DNA of 64,000 nt from Nissolia schottii. Lineage: Eukaryota; Streptophyta; Magnoliopsida; Fabales; Fabaceae. Numbering within the stretch: position 1 is the first letter of the stretch; each line of letters starts with the position of its first letter. This document shows positions 25,485-38,093 of this stretch, piece by piece. The notes below the pieces were generated by a model. The model was not told the DNA's origin, made no database searches, and saw only the letters and a program-made list of their open reading frames with translations. The position numbers were made by a program, and so were the translations under genes. The DNA lies in the NCBI GenBank assembly GCA_003254905.1, contig QANU01028836.1, positions 46,392-110,391 on the forward strand, read 5' to 3'.

Positions 25485-25492
25485 TTTATATA
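25485..25492 (-). promoter_or_regulatory. TATA box of the SOFL gene
   Basis: On the minus strand the sequence reads CTCTATATAAACC, a canonical plant TATA box, 84-91 bases upstream of the SOFL ATG. This predicts a leader of about 50-60 nt. Confidence 0.6.
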
Positions 25493-28400
25493 GAGTGATG
25501 AAGGACCCTCTTGGCATAGGTAAGAAGAGGAGAGGGGAAAAGAATTTAATAATTCATTAACAAACAAAAAGGAGCAGAGAGAAAGAGAGAGAAGAGAGAA
25601 AAAAAAGGGAATTGCACTAGAAATTCTAAATTGTGTAGTGTCCTTTAGCACAATCCTTTCGCCTTGTTATTTCATTTATTTATTTTTATCTTCATGCGGA
25701 TGAAATCAAATATTGCCAGGTTGGCCTTGTGTGCGTGTGTGTATGTAGGTGTCTGCTATCAAAGAGTGAGAGAGAGAGAGAGATTGTGGAAGCATTTGCA
25801 TTGCATTATGATGCTACATGTGTGAGATTGACGCTACATTAACGCTACAGATGTAAATAAGTGAATTGAACACAATCCTAACTAATATTACACACGCTTT
25901 CAATAAGCCTTAAATCTATATATATGTCAATAAACCCTAAATGCCAAAGTTAGTGCTGGATATGAAATATCATTTTATTTTATAAATGAGCAGAAAACAA
26001 TTCTAATTGATACTTTATGAAAAAAATTGTTGGGTAATCTTACAATGACATATTAGATATGCTTTAAATTGTATAATAAATGATATTTTTGTTAAAAATG
26101 GTATATTCTCTCAAGTTAAAAATTAAAATACCGTTTGTATTATGTTCAGGAACAAATCTAACTTACCATCTTGAGATTACACAAAAATTTATCAACTTTA
26201 AGATAAATTAATAACTTCTTATTAGCATGGTCCTATGGGAAGATAGTCCTGTCCTCTCAGGACAAAAAGTTAATCTTAATTTGGCCAAGTCACAACCTAA
26301 TAACACTTTAATGATTAGCCTTTTGCTTCTATTAATGGCTGCTAGGGGTTTTGCAAGTTGACTGCACAATAAATGTAGTGTGCTCCCTCTCCTGTGGTTC
26401 TTTGCTTATGCTTATCTTTCCCCTTCTCTCCTCAAAACTTGTGCCTGTTTTGTAACAAGCAACAGCCCAGTTTCTTCAATTGTGAAATGAATGCTGTTAT
26501 TTTTTTTGGTTAACATTTTGCTCAATAGCTCTATCACTTGGTAAAATGCTCAATTCTACACTTTAGTTCTCTTGATCTAGGCTTATTATGGTTTCTTGCC
26601 TTTTTTTTTTAATAATTGAAATTGGAGATAAGTAACTCTCTTCTTATTCAATTGCATTTAAATACATTGATTTAAAGGTGTATTGCGTCAAAGTGACATA
26701 TGTAAGTGGTGTAAAAAATTAAAAGGTGGGTGAGCGCTAAAATATCAACATTTTTAAGATATATAATTACCAAAAAAGTGTAATGTAAGTCAAAGGCTCG
26801 AAGACAAATTACTTTTAAAATTCTTTCAAGAAGAGAGGCTATTTTTTAAATTTAAGCTTAGTGACCTCTAAATCATAAAATAATAATTATACTATTAAAC
26901 TAAAAGTTTACCTGGTTAGATGTATAATTAGAATAATATAACAAATTCATCTGATTGTTTATTTTATTCTGGTCCTTCATGGTGAAGAAACTTGCTATTT
27001 TGAGTAGTTTTTTTTTGTTATGCTAGAAAAGTTTTATAAATGCAAGCCTCCTAATAGAGCTAGACAGACCCACGTTTCATAGAAAAGAAAGCACTATTGA
27101 GCCCTTTGATTTGAATGTAACCCTAACAAGAAGCAAATTTGCTTGTAGTGATATGACGGCTGGTCTGGTTATTTGAGTTCAACATTTGATTGCTTAAAAT
27201 TCTCAGCATTAATTGATCTTAACAAATATTTTACTTCTTCCATTTTAAAATAACCACTTATTACTTTTTTTTTTTTTGGTATATCCATAAATCAAAAAAT
27301 TTAAATACAATTATATCAAGATGTACTAATTCAAAGATGTACACAAAAATTTAAACGACAATTATTATGAAACAGGGGAGTAATAAGCAAGGCCTACTAG
27401 ACCTCTATCATTTCATCCATGTTCTCTTGGATGTTTTTACCTCTTTTTTTTTTTTTTTTTTACCTTTTTAATTCATGTACAGAAAATGTTACCTAATTGG
27501 TATCACTTAATTTCCTCAATGAAGATAGATGAGAGTTGTGGAGGAGTCAAATTAAATGCAGAAAGTGAACCTCTAAAGCTTTTAGGAGAGGACATAGTAC
27601 AACAGATACACACCATGAACATGACTTTTAGTACATTTTCAGATTCAGAAATACCACATATGTGGAATTCTGTCCTAGTGACACCAAAGAAAAAAACCTC
27701 ATCTCAACCAAGTGGTAGAAAACCCATACAGTACGTACTTAATTAAAAACACAGCAATGGCCCCAATAAAATTGGAAACTTAGCTAGGGCATTCAATATG
27801 TGTGATTTTGTACCTATGAAATGAAAAATAATGTCACATTTGAGTAACATTGAACAGTAAAAAAACAATTTCATCAGTTGACATGGTAAATGTGGTAATA
27901 AAATGAACACACGTTGCTGTCACTGATACCATGTTGATGGAAAAAAAAATTGATTGATTGATTTTTGTATTGATTGGATGACTATTTACATAGAAGCTAC
28001 CCTTATTTATAGGTTTAGGCTAATAAATTCTTAAATCAAATCGCGATCAATTTAAATCTACACAAATATGTACAAATCGATATGCTACACATATCTTACC
28101 AAGTTTTATGCCTATTTATTATTCCATCTAATTGAAAATAGTTATCACTTTCACTTTAGGTAAAAATAAAAAATGATAGTTATGTTAGACTGAAATGAGT
28201 ATTTAGAAATAATCAGTCAAGGGTAATCAACCCTACATCATTCCAATAAGTCAATGAACCTCTAATTCATTATGATTATTATTATTTTAACTTTGTATTA
28301 TTTAAGTTATTGGGGAGTGTCGATTGAAAATGAAATGTGACTTTATGTAAAGATCATAGGGCCACTATATGATTCTGGTCTGACTCCAGTTGGCCCCACC

Positions 28401-29529
28401 CTCTTAATAGAATGTGTCCATTTGCAGGTTTTTGATGCACACTCCTCTGTTTAAGCACCGGAGTTTTCAGTCTCAATCATTTCTACCTGTATAAATAACT
28501 CTAATGACTAAAACCTTATTATATGTAAAACAAAAAACTACTATGCCATTACATTCATCATGGAGTCAAGTTTATAAGATGGAAACCGAAGATTCTTACC
28601 CTAAATCATAGTGGTAATTGCATTATTCTGATGTACTAAATTTTTGGCAACAGATTCTGCCACTTTCGTCGCATACTTGTTAACTTTCATAATAACAAAA
28701 TATTCCCAAAGTGATAATCGTTCTATAATAGGATCTAACTTTTTATATTGTAAGCTGTAACGTTATATCATACTACCTTATTTAACGATAGCATCCAAAT
28801 GGCCAACTTTTTCATGTGAATTTGTGCAGAGGAAAAAGAGATAAGTTGAAATAGTGATGATTACATTAACATCCAAATAAATTAATTCAGAAAAAGTCTA
28901 ATATTAAATCCGAAAACAATGTAAGGATAAAATTGTTAAAGGATGAGACCAAAAGAAGACACAAAACCAACCAAGTCCTAAGCCCATGTAGATAAACAGT
29001 TCAAATCATGGGTCATGGACACTTATGTGTGCACTTCCACAGTTTCTACTGTTTTCAAGTGAAAACGAAAAAGATTGAAAAAGAAAGGAAAAAGACACCA
29101 ATAAAACAATACCATGACAGATAGATAGTATGGTATCTCTTGAGCCCTTTTTCGACTCAACACTCAAATTCATTTATGTAGTTGATTACATTAGATAAGT
29201 TCGTCTTCAGGTAATGAAAATGCTCATATTAATTTTTGACATTGTCAAAAGTTAGTCATATTAATTTTTTGACACCATTTAAATAAGTTCCTTATAAGAA
29301 TTAACTTGATAGATTTTTAGCAACTTTAAAAATTAATATAATTATTTTCATAACTTAAAAGATAAACTTAATTGACACTAACAATTTTGGAGAAGAATTT
29401 GAAGGTTTATAATTGGCCGGTTTAGTTTGTTATCAACGTATCATTATGCAAAAGAGTAGAGATGAGTGTACCACTGTATAAGTATGCTTTTTTCTTCTTT
29501 TTTTTCAACAGCACAAGAATTTTGCTATA

Positions 29530-29705
29530 TATACTTATTCGAAATGGGTTATTTAAGCTCATTTTATGTTAAACATTGGGTTGACTCACTCATCATTTAT
29601 CATTAAATGAAATTTTAATGAGAATCGCATTTGATTAAATTTTATTCAATAACAAATAATAAATGGGTCAACACATTGACTTACTAAAAATAAATACAAA
29701 TAAAA
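29530..29705. mobile_element. AT-rich MITE, family copy 1
   Basis: Arms AACATTGGGTTGACTCA and TGGGTCAACACATTG are inverted, as are TTAAATGAAATTTTAAT and ATTAAATTTTATT. The same word order (ACATTG-RTTGACTCA ... ATTTTAAT) recurs at 44405-44560 and 50485-50655. Confidence 0.6.
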
Positions 29706-30399
29706 TTTATCATATACTTATATGGTCCCATTTTGATGACAAAGGTCAAAGATTGCTTATGGCAACAGTGCCAAACCACCGACTGGGGAAAATTTGAAAG
29801 TCTTGTTATTGAAAAGAGATTCTCTTAGCCTTTTGCTACCATCATCAAACCTTTTCTTTCTCTTTCACAACCAAGGACAAATAATCAAGTCCATATCATC
29901 ACATTGGTTAAAGTCAAATCTTGAGCTTCAATATCTATCTATCTATCTAGAAAAAAAAAGACAGAAGGCCATTAGGCGGTGTTGATGAATAATTATGAAT
30001 TCTACACAATTTTTTAAAAAATCTTTTAGTTCCAGATCTTATTAATCACAATCAAATTGGGCTAAAGTGTAACATAGGACCACCTAATTATGACTCAACA
30101 AAACTAAGTAAAAAAGAAAACGGTTCTCATTAAAAATTCTATTAGAAAAATATGAATCTTATACTTCATTGTTGAATAAAGACATGTCTGTGCATGAGGT
30201 ATTCACTTGATTGAATTTGGGGTAACCGTACGCAACCTTATCCCTTTAAGTTAAGATGCTATTTTTAGAATTTAAACACTTCCAAGGTTATAAAACACCA
30301 ATGTAAATACAAACACGGAATTTCGAAAAATGAGTGAATGATATGCATGTGTCTTGATGAGATCCAATGGTCAGGAAGAAAATCTGATAAAAATCTTTT

Positions 30400-30890
30400 T
30401 GTAAACAAGTTGGAATGAGGTGTTCCCGGTGCTGACTTTGAAGGGTTTGAATTGTTCCTTATCAGACCATGTTCCATTATTATTGGCATCAAAGAAACAC
30501 TATTGGGGTCCGAGGCTTTTTCAATCTTTGGGTGCTTGGTTTTCTCATTCGAGATTCATCAATTTTTTTAAAAGAGGAGTGAGGAAAACAAGATACTAGA
30601 GGTGTGATTAAAAAATTACAGAGAATGGAACAAAGAAACTTTTGGGCATATTGGGTAGAAAATCAAAATGTTAGGAGAAGCTGTGAATGCTGTGGATTTG
30701 GAAGACAGAAGGGGAGATAAGGAATTACTGTCCGGGAAAGCAGAACTTTTGTCACAACTTGAGAAATGGAATGATACAAATTTCATTTATTGGCGTCAAA
30801 TTTTAAGGGAAAAATATAGTAAAGGTATGGATCGAAATTCAAAATATTTTCATGCTGCGACTTCTCCTCCTCCAATAAGCAATTAACTCC
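30400..30890 (+). pseudogene. Decayed LINE (non-LTR retrotransposon) fragment, endonuclease-RT linker region
   Basis: Pieces in shifting frames read like a plant L1-type element: SIIIGIKETLLGSEAF then AWFSHSRFINFFKR, followed by REWNKETFGHIGRK, then in one open frame (from about 30668) LSQLEKWNDTNFIYWRQILR and MDRNSKYFHAATS. These correspond to the LINE linker motifs EWNKE-FG-I and W-Q-SR--WL-EGD-NTKFFHA. Frameshifts and the missing catalytic core show it is dead. Confidence 0.75.
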
Positions 30891-30909
30891 TAGATAAGCT
30901 GGAAAAGAT

Positions 30910-31110
30910 GAACTGGGGAGCGGTTCTCACTTTATCTCTATCTTAACATTCTAGCTCATCTATAAAAGAACATGACCTTAAGACACCAGGTATCACTCAT
31001 TCCCTTCCTAGAGAATTCACATAACACTTGTGCTTACTTGAGCATCGGAGTGTCTTTGCAGGTACTGTTGCCGCATTCTCTCTAAGAGGAACCCGCTTGG
31101 AGCTTCTGTC
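30910..31110 (+). mobile_element. Possible LTR fragment (R/U5-like)
   Basis: TATAAAAG at about 30962 is followed by TTGTGCTTACTTGAGCATCG, then GAGTGTCTTTGCAGGTAC. This phrase is widespread near the R-U5 part of plant Gypsy LTRs (CTTGAGCGTCGGAGTG-CTTTGCAGGTAC). No second LTR or internal domain is visible, so it would be a solo or truncated LTR abutting the LINE relic. Confidence 0.55.
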
Positions 31111-32648
31111 CAAGCATTCGAGCTTCCGTCAAAGCGCATTCCTCGCCTTCTACTCGTTTTCACGTAATTTCGTTCCCTATACAAATTACTTGCGAACAGC
31201 TTTTAAAAAAGGCAAAGCACCCTAGATGTATATTATGATCAATAATCGTTATTTTTAAGCAAAGATGTATGCAGATTGTCCAGTATTTGTTTTGTGTAAT
31301 TCTAGCATGTGTCTAAGCCAAAAAATAATTATTTTTTGATTCAAACATATGTGTGACATGTATCAAGACAGAAACCTTACCACCAATATTGAGGTGATAA
31401 GACAAAAACCTTACCCAGACTCACCTTCAAAATTCTAACATTTAATGTGTGGCCTTTAAAAACTGAAAACAAAAGGTTCTATGAGTACATGGTAGATAGA
31501 TATCTCAATTATTAAGTGGAATGGTATGTAATCAATGAGAGTTATGAATATGAAGTATTGCAAAATCTAGTGTTGATGAATGACAGTGTTACAGAATATT
31601 GGCCATGCATAGCTATCTATCTATATCTATTACACTGAACTTCAAGTGTGTGATGCAAAGACATAATTGAAAACTCACTTGTTGTTCTGAAACAGAGTTT
31701 GTTAAGTCAATATCTCAATTTCTAAAGCCACACACATACGACAAAATCTGAATCTTCACACAGTGATCATGGTAAAAAAAAAATTGCCACCAAATTCCTC
31801 AAGTGGTAACTTGCACATGTGTCAGCTCCATGATCACAGATCATATCCTAAAGAAACAAAAATCAATTTAGAAGCATATAAAATGTGCAAAAATGTATTT
31901 AGTTTTTCTTTTTTTTAATTTCATAAATATCATTAATTGTACTTTTTTTCTCCTCAATTATTTGACACCTAGAAAGGCCAGTTTGAATTTTAACTTCATA
32001 TATCATTGTGCAACTGTCCCTTTTAACCTTGCCATAAGTAGGAGACTTTGTTGACCATTATTTTGCATTGTTCCTTTACTAAGCTGTTATTTTTCCATAA
32101 ACAATAACTTAATATATAGCTTTCAACACCATCATATTAGGACCTTCTCGTGTTACACATTGTTTTGGTATAAAACCGTGAGATATTCCCCGCATGTTGG
32201 TGCATTTGAATTGTTCATAAATTCAATAATGGTTCGATTAGGTAGCATTTAGTTTATATTCTGAGACATAAAAAAAAAGGAGACAACGAGACAATAAAAA
32301 CGTGTTTTTTTTCCCTTTTTAAAAGCATGATTAATTACTTAAAAAATTATCTTAAAAGTACATCTTTCATATTCCTTCTTTTTTGATGTATAGAAATTAA
32401 TTTAAAAATTATCTTTAAAATATAAATAATTTTAGGTTTTTCCTTTATCTCTATTTGATCTCTAAATATATTTCCATCTTGTTTGTCTTAGGTGCATGAA
32501 CCAAATCCTACCTTAAGGAATTACAAGGACTGTGTTATTTTTTCACAAAACTTCTTTCAACCGAACTACTCTGCTGTTATTCTAAAGGATTAATGTTATT
32601 TACTACCTCAACTAATAATTTCTTCTGAACCTCATGCTACATGTTATA

Positions 32649-32670
32649 AGAGAGAGAGAGAGAGAGAGAG
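32649..32670. repeat. (GA)n microsatellite
   Basis: Uninterrupted GA dinucleotide run of about 11 units. Confidence 0.9.
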
Positions 32671-34152
32671 AAAAAATACAAATATAGAATTAATACATCA
32701 ACATTAGCAATAATGAAATTTACTATTAAATCCAAGAATTTGTATCTTTCTCACTCAGCCATGCATATATAAATTAAAGATGTCTACTCTTTGATGAACA
32801 AATAACCCTTCTCCTCACATGATACTAATAAATGTGGATTCTTAATTTTTAGTACTAGAACTAGAAATGCAGCTAGCGCCACTTGTTAATGTAGTCCCCA
32901 GTGTAGTTGCTACTAGACTAAGAGCTCACATGATATTTAAATACATGGTCTTTTAGAATTATAACTTAGCTGTACCAATACAAGATCAATTGAGTGACAT
33001 ACAAACTCATCTCTTTTTTAAAGGATCTTGGATTCGAGATACCAGAAAGGACAATCACAGTTTCTCGAATTGAATTATCCAATCCTACTAGTAATAAAGT
33101 TTGGATACTGGTTCAAGAAACAAACAACTATAATTTAACTATAGCCAGTTGTTACATTATTATTGTTAGGATAGCAACAGAACAAAGGTATACGTGCTGC
33201 TGCTACAAACTGAATCTGAATGGGGAAAGCGGCGATCCCGCTTCCACTGGCCATGTTTTCCGGATGATAGGGCGTGTGATTTTTCAGATTTGGGATGCTC
33301 TCATTTTTGTACACCTAATCCCAAAAATCACTCACAGTCACACAACTCATCAAAAAGCCTAAGAGAGAAATGATTGGTTCATGTAGCGCCAGGTAAGATT
33401 ATGCCGTAAAAAATGTTATTTGTACTCATTGGTTATATGATATTGTGTTGAGTTTGTCGACTTACAAATTATCTATTATTAGTGGTAGGCAAGTTGGTAT
33501 TTTTAGATAGTCTTGAGCTTGAGACTATTAGATGAAATCTTAATAGGATTAACATATTATTAAAATCTCATATAATGATGAATGCCTAGTAAATTGGCAC
33601 TAGTGTCCCACTACCAGTGAATTCAAATAACATAACTCTTGTGTCATATTTATTTGTAAAGTAATCAACCTCAAGTGGTGTCATGATTTTGTTTGGGATC
33701 CAAATTATTGAGACAACCATATTTCATATGACAAATCAACGAAAACATTAACATTTAGTACTATTAATGAATTAAAAAACTAACTTATACCTACAGTTAC
33801 AATTTTTAGAGATTAGAAAGTCAATTTTTAAATTTAAGTAAAAAAATTATTCAAACGTACAATTTCAAGAAACATAACAAAATGAACATTAACCCTTCAA
33901 ATGCAACTTTCTAATTAAGCACAATACACATTTTAGTTATGATTATTCATCGACAAAATTAGTATATATATGTCTAAGTTTGTTTTTTAAGTTATGAAAA
34001 AATAATAAATTTATTTTTAATATCATGAAGAATCGATCATATTAGTTCATGAGAGAGATTAACATAATTGATATTAAAAAATTAATTTAATTAACTTTTA
34101 AAAAATTAAAAAAAAATTTTAATATTTTTCATAATTAAGACATCGTGTGAAC

Positions 34153-34359
34153 TTAGTTAACAGCCCGTGAGCACAAAATAAATCTTACAAAAGCCAAGGC
34201 CAGAAAGAAGAGAACGAGAGAGACCCATGTGGGCGTATCAACCCTATTCCCCAGTCTTGATATGGTGATGAGACACCCCGTTCCCATCATCATAAGAGAG
34301 AGAGAGAGAGAGAGGCACACACATAGCAAAGCCATGACCATGTTATCTACTATGCCCAT
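34153..34359 (-). CDS. Possible small membrane protein, 68 aa
   Basis: Minus-strand frame from the ATG at 34359. It has two hydrophobic stretches: VMALLCVCLSLSLSLMMMG (about residues 8-26) and WVSLVLFFLALAFVRFILC (about 44-62), separated by a short polar loop (ISRLGNRVDTPT), ending SRAVN. The first span includes LSLSLSL encoded by a GA microsatellite (about 34290-34312). Composition and higher local GC than the flanks argue for a real gene. The short length, an ATG only about 15-25 bp downstream of the sole TATA-like sequence, and no recognised family argue against it. No function can be assigned. Confidence 0.38.
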   Translation of the reverse strand: MGIVDNMVMALLCVCLSLSLSLMMMGTGCLITISRLGNRVDTPTWVSLVLFFLALAFVRFILCSRAVN

Positions 34360-34672
34360 GTACTCAGTCACCCTTTATATTTAAATCCGTACAAGTCTTC
34401 AGAGTTGTACGGCCATACACATGCAAGCAGAATAAGTATGGATGTCAATTGATGTTGTACTCCTCTCAACCCAACCTGCTCAAGTAAGGTTAAGATCGAG
34501 TAATTTTTTATTTTTATTTTTAATGATTAAAGCTTTAATGAATTTAGTATCAATCATTCTATTAGAGTAAAGATATGTTTTTAAATTTTCTTAAACTCAT
34601 TCTTTTAGGATAGGAGTTTGTTTCTTATTAGTTGTACTAATTATTCTTGGCTAAAATGGGGTAATTATAAGA

Positions 34673-34709
<37 letters not shown>

Positions 34710-35064
34710 NATTTATATAACACTTTAAATATTTTTAAATAATTATAATAATATTTAAAGTGAACCTTTAATTTATAATTGATTACATAATTTTTAAAAT
34801 TTTTATTTTTAAACATAACCAAAAAAAAATTACATGGTTACATAAGATTTTTTATTTTAAATTTGGGGATTCAACTTTTTAAAAATAAAAATTGAAAAAT
34901 TATATAATCAAACATAAATTAAGAATTTATTATAAACATTCTTATAATTATTTGAGAATATTTAAGGTGGTATATATTTAGGGAAAGAGGACATGGTACT
35001 GCTACGGGTACCAAAGAATTCACCTTTTATTTTATGAGTGATGTTTATGCCTCTTAACCTAAGA

Positions 35065-35540
35065 AGTACCAACACGGACATGAGACATGACACGACATGA
35101 CACGACATGTGACACGTCGACACACTAATTTTAAAATTTTACAAGGGACGAGACGACATATATAGGTGTAAAATTAAATATTTATAATAATATCCTAACA
35201 TTTCATTGATATCAAACTACTAATTTTTAATTCTTTTCAAAATATATTGAACATTCAAGTTATTTTCATGTATATACTTGTTAATTTTCTAAGTATTCAT
35301 ATTATTATAAATTATTTAATATTTAAAATATATTTTTTTTACTCAGATAGGGTACAAACACTACTCAAAAAACTTTTGGACATAGTTTGGACACGCTTGA
35401 ACACGACTAATTATGAATTTTTTATTTGGATACTTTCGAACACGTGTGACATATGTTTGTCAAATGAGTGTATTCGTGTGTCATGTCCGTGTGTTGGACA
35501 CGGAGACACGACAGTCTCATAAAGTGTCTGAGTGTCTTAG
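35065..35540. mobile_element. GACACG-rich MITE-like repeat
   Basis: The left end has ACATGACACGACATGACACG and GTGACACGTCGACAC. The right end has GTGTCATGTCCGTGTGTTGG followed by ACACGGAGACACG. The two ends read as degenerate inverted repeats around an AT-rich middle. Similar cyanide-like (GACACG)n blocks are common in legume intergenic DNA. Confidence 0.45.
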
Positions 35541-36201
35541 CTCTTAACTTTTTAGTTTAATTATCATTCTAATAACTTTCATGAAGATATTTGACGATAT
35601 TGGAGGCAAAAATTGGAAGAAAATAAAATATTAATGTTAAGTGTCATTCGTAGAATTTATTAAAAGAATACAATAACAACAACCATTTAGCCATTTTTAT
35701 TGTGTGGGATTAGTTACATGGATCAAACGACAGTATAATGCTCTATCAAGAAATTAAGAGGATGGTTAAACTAAAAAGTTAAAAGAGTTAAGGACTTTTC
35801 TTCTTTTAATATAACATTTGTTGTCACATAATTGATTTTAGATTATTTTGTGCATTTTAATTTGACTTTTTTTTTAATGTATTAATCAAATTACAAATAT
35901 TATGTTTTCTAATTATTGTGACGGGAGATGATGGTATTGCTTTGGTTTAATTTTTAGTTGTGACATGTTAATTGGTTATGTTTGTTTAATTTTTTAAATT
36001 TGTGTGGATATTGGTTTAAATTATATTGTTCTTGTGTTTATATAGTTGGCACTTGTGTTGTATAAATATTTTTTTAGCAAAAATAAAATAAAATAAAACC
36101 ATTTTTTAACAATTCCAATAGATAGAATAGGGTGTTAGTTTAGATATCAATAGATAAGGTATATTAATACAGTTTTTTTTCCCCATTTAGTTTATTATGG
36201 T

Positions 36202-36769
36202 TATGTTTGGTGTTAAAGACAAAGACAAGCGAACAGAGAACGAGAAAATTTGTGTGTCCCAGTTCTATGTCTCCCTACGAAAAAAAATTTGTCCCTTTTG
36301 TTTTAACTTCAATGCAACACACTTTGTTGTCGAGACAAGACTAAAATACAAAGATATGAGGACAAAGATATAAAATATCGGACTAAAATTCAGTCTTGTA
36401 TTCAATTTGGTGATGATATACAAGACACAATTTATTGTATCTATATCATGTTTGATTTTGTAGTGACAAAACATAAAAATATGACAAATGACTTAAAATA
36501 CTCTTTGAGTCTCCTTCTCGCTTATTCATAATTTTATTATCTGTCTCTGTCCTAGTCCCATGTCTCATCAAAATGGAGGTACAAAAAATGTACTAATTTT
36601 TTGTCATAATACACAAATTTTTGTATCTGTCTTCATAATCAAACAAAATTTCATAATCAAACAAAATTTTGTTTCTCTATATTCTTATATTTATGTATTG
36701 TATCAATAACAAAACACAACTTTATAAAAAATACATGCCACTGTGTCTTTGTCCCTAGCATCAAACATA
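36202..36769. mobile_element. ~570-bp element with inverted ends TATGTTTGGTG
   Basis: Left terminus TATGTTTGGTGTTAAAGACA and right terminus TTTGTCCCTAGCATCAAACA are imperfect inverted repeats (TATGTTTGRTGYTARRGACA). The interior has further GACAAAGA/TCTTTGTC words and a short direct duplication (CATAATCAAACAAAATTT, twice, near 36640-36670). Non-autonomous DNA transposon by structure. Confidence 0.6.
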
Positions 36770-37547
36770 GTGTACGAGTACATCTAAGTTTTCTATACAT
36801 TATTCTTATTCTGTTACAGTACGTAAATGTGAGGTGATCTATTTTTTGGTGATGTACGTATGACAATCCCGTAGAAGTAATTTATAGAATAAATCCTTCT
36901 ATCATTTTTACCTATCCAGGAAGGTTTTGTTTTTGTTACTTTATCCCCCTCCCCCCCTCTCCACCCCCAAAAAAAAGTAAATAATTAAGATATGCGATTT
37001 TATTTTTGAGATATAGGGGAAGTAAGTTTTGTGAACATTTACCAATGATTAAAATTGATTAATGATCATATAATTTTTTTCCTCTCCTTGGAGAGTGGCT
37101 TCGTTGAAGAGTAATTCATGTGCCATGTGTTTACCTTATCAAAAAAAAAAAAGAAGTTCTTATGTCTTAGTTACAAGAGGGATTGAATCATAATTTAGAA
37201 GGCTTGAATGGAAAAGCCCTTTGGATCACGTTGGCTCCAACAGCTTGCATACCATCCTCTAATCAATGCAATCCTACAAAATCTTCAACCCAATTAAATT
37301 TTATCACATAACTAAAAATAATTAACTCTCCCTCCTACTATTTGAAAAGATAAAATAATTTGATTGCATGATATTATAAAAACTTTATATTCAATAAATA
37401 GTAATTAAACTCATAAAAATTCCATATTAGTTTAAAGAGAAGTACCAAGAAGGAGGAATCAAGTTCAATTTAGCGACTAGTTGAAATGAGGAGTAGCTTT
37501 TAACGTTTCGTCTCCCGAAATTGTGAGAGCAATGTCTCGCACCATAA

Positions 37548-37846
<299 letters not shown>

Positions 37847-38093
37847 TTGGGCTACAGTCCATTTAAATGACTTTACAGTAGCAATTTTGGAAGGCCAAGA
37901 CTTGCAAGCCCAAGACGCAATTGGGTTTGAACAAAAATGATGCTAAACACGTTGTGGTGGCACATTTCATAAAAATCCGAATGACATGGAATGAGAAACT
38001 AGTACAAGAGAAAATTTGTTGAAAAAAAGTGATGAAATGTGAAGAATATGATTAAAAAAAAAAAATAACGTAGCACTATAAGCAGCCGGAGTC

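Larger units (their letters stand above)
25402..29793. other. Intergenic, upstream of SOFL; no gene supported
   Basis: The first ~250 bp are the SOFL promoter and leader. A short GA run is at about 25768-25782. An open frame at 27486-27746 (86 residues, TPKKKTSSQPSGRKP near its end) has no ATG-supported leader or recognisable family. Around 27900-28110 the sequence (GATACCATGTTGATGG, TATTTATAGG) resembles retrotransposon LTR words and may be a decayed LTR. Remaining DNA is AT-rich without discernible structure. Confidence 0.5.
29706..34152. other. Gene-poor stretch with retroelement relics
   Basis: Holds the LINE relic (about 30400-30890), a possible LTR fragment (30910-31110), a GA microsatellite at about 32649-32670 and a 39-codon frame (33254 to about 33135, minus) discussed under findings. 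The frame 32994-33362 begins with GTG and matches nothing I know. No intact gene is supported. Confidence 0.55.

Noticed and set aside
27486..27746. 86-residue plus-strand frame ending near GRKPIQYVLN
   Set aside because: No family match and no gene-like flanks; left as unannotated.
27900..28110. Full-length LTR retrotransposon suggested by TATTTATAGG and GATACCATGTTGATGG words
   Set aside because: No paired LTR, primer-binding site or polyprotein motifs; at most a decayed LTR piece.
32994..33362. 122-residue plus-strand frame
   Set aside because: GTG start, no recognised domain, mixed composition; likely chance.
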